This document shows, piece by piece, positions 60,848 through 64,000 of a DNA stretch of 64,000 bases (positions are counted from its first letter, which is position 1; each line of letters opens with the position of its first letter). The notes beneath the pieces are model-generated. The model ran no database searches and had not been told where the DNA came from. It worked only from the letters and a program-made list of their open reading frames with translations. The position numbers and the translations under genes were made by a program. The DNA is taken from contig JAFTUF010000030.1 in NCBI GenBank assembly GCA_017466405.1, positions 1-64,000 on the forward strand. The letters are read 5' to 3'. The stretch comes from Bacteroidales bacterium. Its GTDB lineage: Bacteria; Bacteroidota; Bacteroidia; Bacteroidales; F082.

Positions 60848-62155
60848 TTATTTTAAGAATACCGGTTTAAATGTGAACATGAGATAAGCCCAGTTATTGA
60901 ATGCGCTCTTATCGCCGCCTTTGACAGCTTGAAGTGTTTCTGAACCAAACATCTGGCTATATCCCAAGACGACATTGGAAGTACGAGAAAGTTTATACGA
61001 CATTGTCAAGTCAAGTTCGGTACCAAGATAAGGTTCCATAGTTTCATTAACATTTCCGTCTTTAACCAATGAGGCTGCTGTCAAGAATGCATGTCCTGTA
61101 AGATTGATTTCAAAGTTTCTTCTTGAGAATTGCACCGAGGCAAATAAGTCGTTAAGACCAACAAAATTAGACCAGTTACCATTAGCATTAAAATAATCCA
61201 TAAAGCCGTTAAACTTATGAGAAGTTCCGTAAAAGGGGTTGAACGACTTGTTCTTATAGCCATCAGGATTTTCAATTATATCCTTTTGGTCAGTACCTGA
61301 GAGATGTTCCCAGCCAAGTCCTAAATTCCAGTCGTCGCTCATATTATAATCAACTCCCAATCCTACATAGTAAGCCGACAAGTCTCTGTCTTTCGTATCT
61401 TTACCCATTGTATAATATGCCGATGCATGCATATTGAAGTCGCCAGGTGTCAACAACAATCTACCGCCGAGTGTCTGATTGAAGACGTTCTTTGTCTTGT
61501 CGTGATGTATTCCATCTTGAAGAATCTTGTAATCATGTTGATAGCCGTTGTTCAAGAACAAGAGGCTGAGATTCAGGTTATCGACGATGTCGGTATTCAT
61601 CCAAACAAACTGCATCATCTTGTAGTTATTCAAGTGATAATAACTTCCGTTAAGATGCTTTTCATCCTGATTGAAAGCAGCACCGATATCGATTCGTACC
61701 ATCCCATCATAACGCAACAACGCCACATCATGACTTCTGCCTTGTTGATCCCAGTTGGAGTTACCGAAAATTCTTTCATCATCATAAACAAGTTCTTGAC
61801 GACCCAATTTCAATGACAAAGAAGGAGTTAAAAAATATTGAGCCCAAGCTTGGTGCAGACTTAATGAATTTGACGTGCTGAAGAGCTGAGGTTGAGATCC
61901 CCAAAGAAATACATCTTGTACAGATACTCCCATCTTGACTCTTTCGTTGGAATAGTTAAAGTTGATTCTTGTTCTCTGCGATGCAAATCCAGCAGGATCA
62001 GAATCTTTGTCGGTTAATGTTGAATATCCGTGAAGATATTCCATACGTGGTCTGACTTCTCCGCTCAACGAAAATTGTCCGTAAGCGTAGTTTCCAAGTA
62101 AACCTACAAAAAAGGTCATTACGAGGATTTTCTTAAATAATGTAAACTTTTTCAT
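60848..62155 (-). CDS. Alginate-export-family outer-membrane porin
   Basis: The 435-residue protein has a signal peptide ending AYGQ and the alginate_exp-type barrel: FSLSGEVRPRMEYLHGYS, FASQRTRINFNYSNERVKMGVSVQDVFLWG, HQAWAQYFLTPSLSLKLGRQELVYDDERIFGNSNWDQQGRSHDVALLRYD. It ends FTFKPVFLK. Members in Bacteroidetes are usually porins of unknown cargo, not true alginate exporters. It lies after rimM with no tight spacing. Confidence 0.85.
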   Translation of the reverse strand: MKKFTLFKKILVMTFFVGLLGNYAYGQFSLSGEVRPRMEYLHGYSTLTDKDSDPAGFASQRTRINFNYSNERVKMGVSVQDVFLWGSQPQLFSTSNSLSLHQAWAQYFLTPSLSLKLGRQELVYDDERIFGNSNWDQQGRSHDVALLRYDGMVRIDIGAAFNQDEKHLNGSYYHLNNYKMMQFVWMNTDIVDNLNLSLLFLNNGYQHDYKILQDGIHHDKTKNVFNQTLGGRLLLTPGDFNMHASAYYTMGKDTKDRDLSAYYVGLGVDYNMSDDWNLGLGWEHLSGTDQKDIIENPDGYKNKSFNPFYGTSHKFNGFMDYFNANGNWSNFVGLNDLFASVQFSRRNFEINLTGHAFLTAASLVKDGNVNETMEPYLGTELDLTMSYKLSRTSNVVLGYSQMFGSETLQAVKGGDKSAFNNWAYLMFTFKPVFLK

Positions 62156-62300
62156 AATGTTGTTTTTACAATTTAATGCAGAAACAACACTATTTAACTA
62201 TTGTTTAAAATTAACAAATCTATAACAATTATATTAATTCATAATGCATAATTTTTGGGATAAGAGGAAAGTCTCTTTACGCCACTCTAATCCTTCTCAG

Positions 62301-62330
62301 CATCTCAGATTCTCAGATTCTCAGTTTCTA
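62301..62330. repeat. AGATTCTC tandem words
   Basis: TCTCAGATTCTCAGATTCTCAG is a tandem repeat of an eight-base unit that overlaps the 3' end of the MATE gene (stop at 62305). The same words form the hairpin at 31217-31280. The repeat supplies the last MATE codons (LETENLRI). Confidence 0.55.
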
Positions 62331-63654
62331 ACACTCTCAATTTCTTTCTGAATCGCATGATGAAAAGTATAGCGGCAAGCAGGATTCCAACGAGGAAACC
62401 ACCGACAATACCTTCAGCACCAATACCGAGTACGAATCCCAAGAAATAACCGACAGGTATCTCAACCAAGATGTAACATATTAAGGCACAATACATCGGA
62501 TATTTAACATCAGTAAGTCCGCGTAATGCTCCAAGCAATGTGACTTGTGTTCCGTCAATTACTTCAAAGAAAGCAACGACGACAAAGAGTCTCGCTGTTA
62601 TGGCAATCACTTCTTCGTCGTTGCTGAAGATGCGTGCCAGGAACTCACCGCCGAAAGCATACAATAATGCGAAACAAACCATTATCGTGATGCCAAGATG
62701 CATGGCTGAATAAGCGTGATTTTTAATAGAAGCAATGTCTCTCCTACCGTAATCGTGTGAGACAAGTATCGTTGATGCCGACGCTACGCCATTGGCAATC
62801 ATAAACGAGAATCCTATCATAGTTTGCATTATCTGATTTGCAGCCAAAGTCTTTTCTCCAAGCCAACCCATCATAATAGTCATGAATGTAAGAGAGAAAA
62901 GCTCAAGCGTCATCTGCGCTGCTATAGGAAAACCTACTTTAAATATGTCAGCGAGTCTCCAAGTCACCGAGTCTCCATGTCCTTTTTGTTTTTCAAAATA
63001 CGGTTTAAATTCCTTCTTAAAATAAATCACTATTAAGAAAGCTATTGGCATCAAAGCTCTTGAGATGAGCGTTGCGAGTCCTGCGCCAGTGACACCAAGT
63101 TCTGGAAATCCCATATAACCGTAGATAAAACCAAAATTGAGGAAGACATTCAAGACGTTACAACCTATTGTAATAAGCATGGAATAGAAGGTATTACCAA
63201 GTCCTTCTAAATATTGTTTGAATGTCAAGAAGATAAGATACGGAATCAATGATAATGTAACGCAATAATAATAACCATCGAGGGTATCTAGAACAGACTG
63301 TGGTTGACCGAAATATTGCAGCAAGGGATTTATAGCGAAGAGTATCCCGCAAAGCAAAACGCCCATCAGAATGTTGAGTAGTAATGAATTTCTATAGAGA
63401 TTATTACATTGTTGTCTCTCATTTCTTGCGAAATGAATTCCCACCAAAGGAGTGAGACCCATAGCAATGCCAAGCCCAATCATCGTAATGTTAGTAATTA
63501 TTGCGCTTGAGAGTGAGACGGCAGAAAGTTCCACCGCACCTAACCTACCTACCATGATGGTGTCCATCACCTGAACAAGCTGCTGTCCCGCGAACGACAA
63601 TATCACTGGGGACGCAATGCGAAGATTTTCTGTGTAATACCTTTTTGCGATCAT
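62305..63654 (-). CDS. MATE family efflux transporter (NorM-like)
   Basis: The 449-residue protein has 12 helices and MATE marks: LRIASPVILSFAGQQLVQVMDTIMVGRLGAVELSAVSLSSAI, GMGLTPLVGIHFA-type second helix, and a second-half FMIANGVASASTILVSHDYGRRD. It exports drugs or other organic compounds with sodium or protons. It differs from the DinF-like MATE at 53185. It may be preceded by a structured leader (63766-63823). Confidence 0.92.
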   Translation of the reverse strand: MIAKRYYTENLRIASPVILSFAGQQLVQVMDTIMVGRLGAVELSAVSLSSAIITNITMIGLGIAMGLTPLVGIHFARNERQQCNNLYRNSLLLNILMGVLLCGILFAINPLLQYFGQPQSVLDTLDGYYYCVTLSLIPYLIFLTFKQYLEGLGNTFYSMLITIGCNVLNVFLNFGFIYGYMGFPELGVTGAGLATLISRALMPIAFLIVIYFKKEFKPYFEKQKGHGDSVTWRLADIFKVGFPIAAQMTLELFSLTFMTIMMGWLGEKTLAANQIMQTMIGFSFMIANGVASASTILVSHDYGRRDIASIKNHAYSAMHLGITIMVCFALLYAFGGEFLARIFSNDEEVIAITARLFVVVAFFEVIDGTQVTLLGALRGLTDVKYPMYCALICYILVEIPVGYFLGFVLGIGAEGIVGGFLVGILLAAILFIMRFRKKLRVLETENLRI

Positions 63655-63765
63655 CTTTTTAAGTCAACAGACAATGAACAAGGGTCAATAGACTTTGTCC
63701 ACAGTCGATTTTTAGATTAAACAAAATCGTCTTTAGTCTTTTAACATCAGACTTTAGACAACAAT

Positions 63766-63823
63766 AAAAAAACGTCTTGTTTGACCTTAACTCTTACGAG
63801 GACGTCGGTCATACAAGACGTAC
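63766..63823 (-). ncRNA. Candidate short structured RNA or leader attenuator
   Basis: A transcript starting about six bases after the promoter at 63828 would be ~58 bases. It forms a 14-pair stem (CGTCTTGTATGACC with GGTCAAACAAGACG in minus-strand reading, one mismatch; 63773-63786 and 63807-63820), an inner CTC-GTAA-GAG hairpin with a GNRA loop, and ends in seven U. It resembles a complete small RNA gene. It could also be the terminator of the gene ending at 63866, or an attenuator for the MATE gene 112 bases downstream. Confidence 0.5.
63773..63820 (-). terminator. Intrinsic terminator stem within the candidate RNA
   Basis: The 14-pair stem with one mismatch, followed on the minus strand by seven T (63766-63772), would stop transcription of anything coming from the right. 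Confidence 0.75.
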
Positions 63824-63827
63824 GCTG

Positions 63828-63835
63828 CAAAGATA
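63828..63835 (-). promoter_or_regulatory. Stable-RNA-type promoter (TATCTTTG)
   Basis: The minus strand reads GTATCTTTGCAGCG, the same 14 bases as before tRNA-Ser(UGA) and tRNA-Tyr. It points into the hairpin at 63773-63820. Confidence 0.65.
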
Positions 63836-63865
63836 CGAAAAAGTCTAATATAAACTTAACCTTTC

Positions 63866-64000
63866 TTAATTAAACATCATAAATCCTGGAACAATTCCTA
63901 CAGAGAATTTTGTAACGTATTCGCCTTCTGATGTAAATCGTAACACATCTCCGTTTTGCATGTAGTTTTTAACATCGGTAAGATAGATGTCGCCATTTTC
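63866..64000 (-). CDS. C-terminal fragment, probably YncE/DUF5074-like beta-propeller protein
   Basis: The open frame from the right edge encodes the last 44 residues: ENGDIYLTDVKNYMQNGDVLRF, then TSEGEYVTKFSVGIVPGFMMFN, and TAA at 63866-63868. The GDIYLTD and GEYVTKFSVGIVPG strands resemble the last blade of YncE- or DUF5074-type propellers, common Bacteroidetes lipoproteins. Only the end is seen, so the name is tentative. Confidence 0.55.
   Translation of the reverse strand, partial: ENGDIYLTDVKNYMQNGDVLRFTSEGEYVTKFSVGIVPGFMMFN

Noticed and set aside
1..64000. Mobile elements or horizontally gained islands
   Set aside because: No transposase, integrase, recombinase, phage structural gene or att-like repeat was seen, and composition and gene content look uniform.

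Overview
The window is chromosomal DNA from a member of the Bacteroidetes, most probably the order Bacteroidales. The evidence is consistent across the window: AT-rich sequence, TAnnTTTG-type -7 promoter elements and very weak Shine-Dalgarno sites, a short RpoD, type IX secretion parts (PorQ, a PorT-like barrel, a cargo protein with a C-terminal sorting domain), a TonB-dependent receptor paired with a DUF4249 lipoprotein, GWxTD, DUF2279 and Cbp1-like proteins. I see no phage, plasmid, insertion sequence, integrase, CRISPR array or rRNA operon. Both edges cut genes (1-126 and 63866-64000).

Layout. 1-5.6 kb: a leftward block nusB, porQ, recF, DUF721/DciA-like gene, then a large GT2 glycosyltransferase fusion. 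5.7-8.7 kb: a formyltransferase/propeller protein and a flippase (glycan export), followed by MarC and ZIP transporters. 10-14 kb: a T9SS cargo protein, kdsA, idi, a divergent ychF and two serine tRNAs. 14-19 kb: a membrane TPR-HTH regulator, a GWxTD protein, a second GT2 and rpoD. 19.5-25.7 kb: an HtrA/DegP protease, then dapF, GNAT, mltG, DUF2279, a TPR lipoprotein and a HAD phosphatase. 25.7-35 kb: a MORN-repeat gene broken by an in-frame amber codon, recR, glmM, a TPR protein, a DUF368 lipid-carrier transporter, aroE, tex and a PorT-like barrel. 35-43.3 kb: an M49 peptidase fused to a nicotinamidase domain, 5'-nucleotidase, pepT, OPT transporter and a PatB-like lyase. 43.4-53 kb: TonB receptor plus DUF4249, tRNA-Tyr, a hybrid histidine kinase facing an NtrC-type regulator tail-to-tail, and two tandem Cbp1-like coiled-coil lipoproteins. 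53-64 kb: MATE, DUF2779 nuclease-like, dnaB, arcC, small lipoproteins, trmN6-rimM, an alginate-export-type porin, a second MATE, and a possible short structured RNA in its leader.

How the genes work together. Most are housekeeping: replication and repair (recF, DciA-like, dnaB, recR), transcription (rpoD, nusB, tex), envelope building (kdsA, glmM, dapF, mltG, DUF368, glycosyltransferases and flippase) and amino-acid or peptide use (OPT transporter, pepT, the M49 fusion, arcC, the C-S lyase). The points most worth checking are the peptidase-nicotinamidase fusion, the amber codon at the signal-peptide junction, a 14-base promoter sequence shared by tRNA genes and a candidate small RNA, apparently leaderless promoters, and a recurrent class of intergenic hairpins built from short repeated words between co-directional genes.
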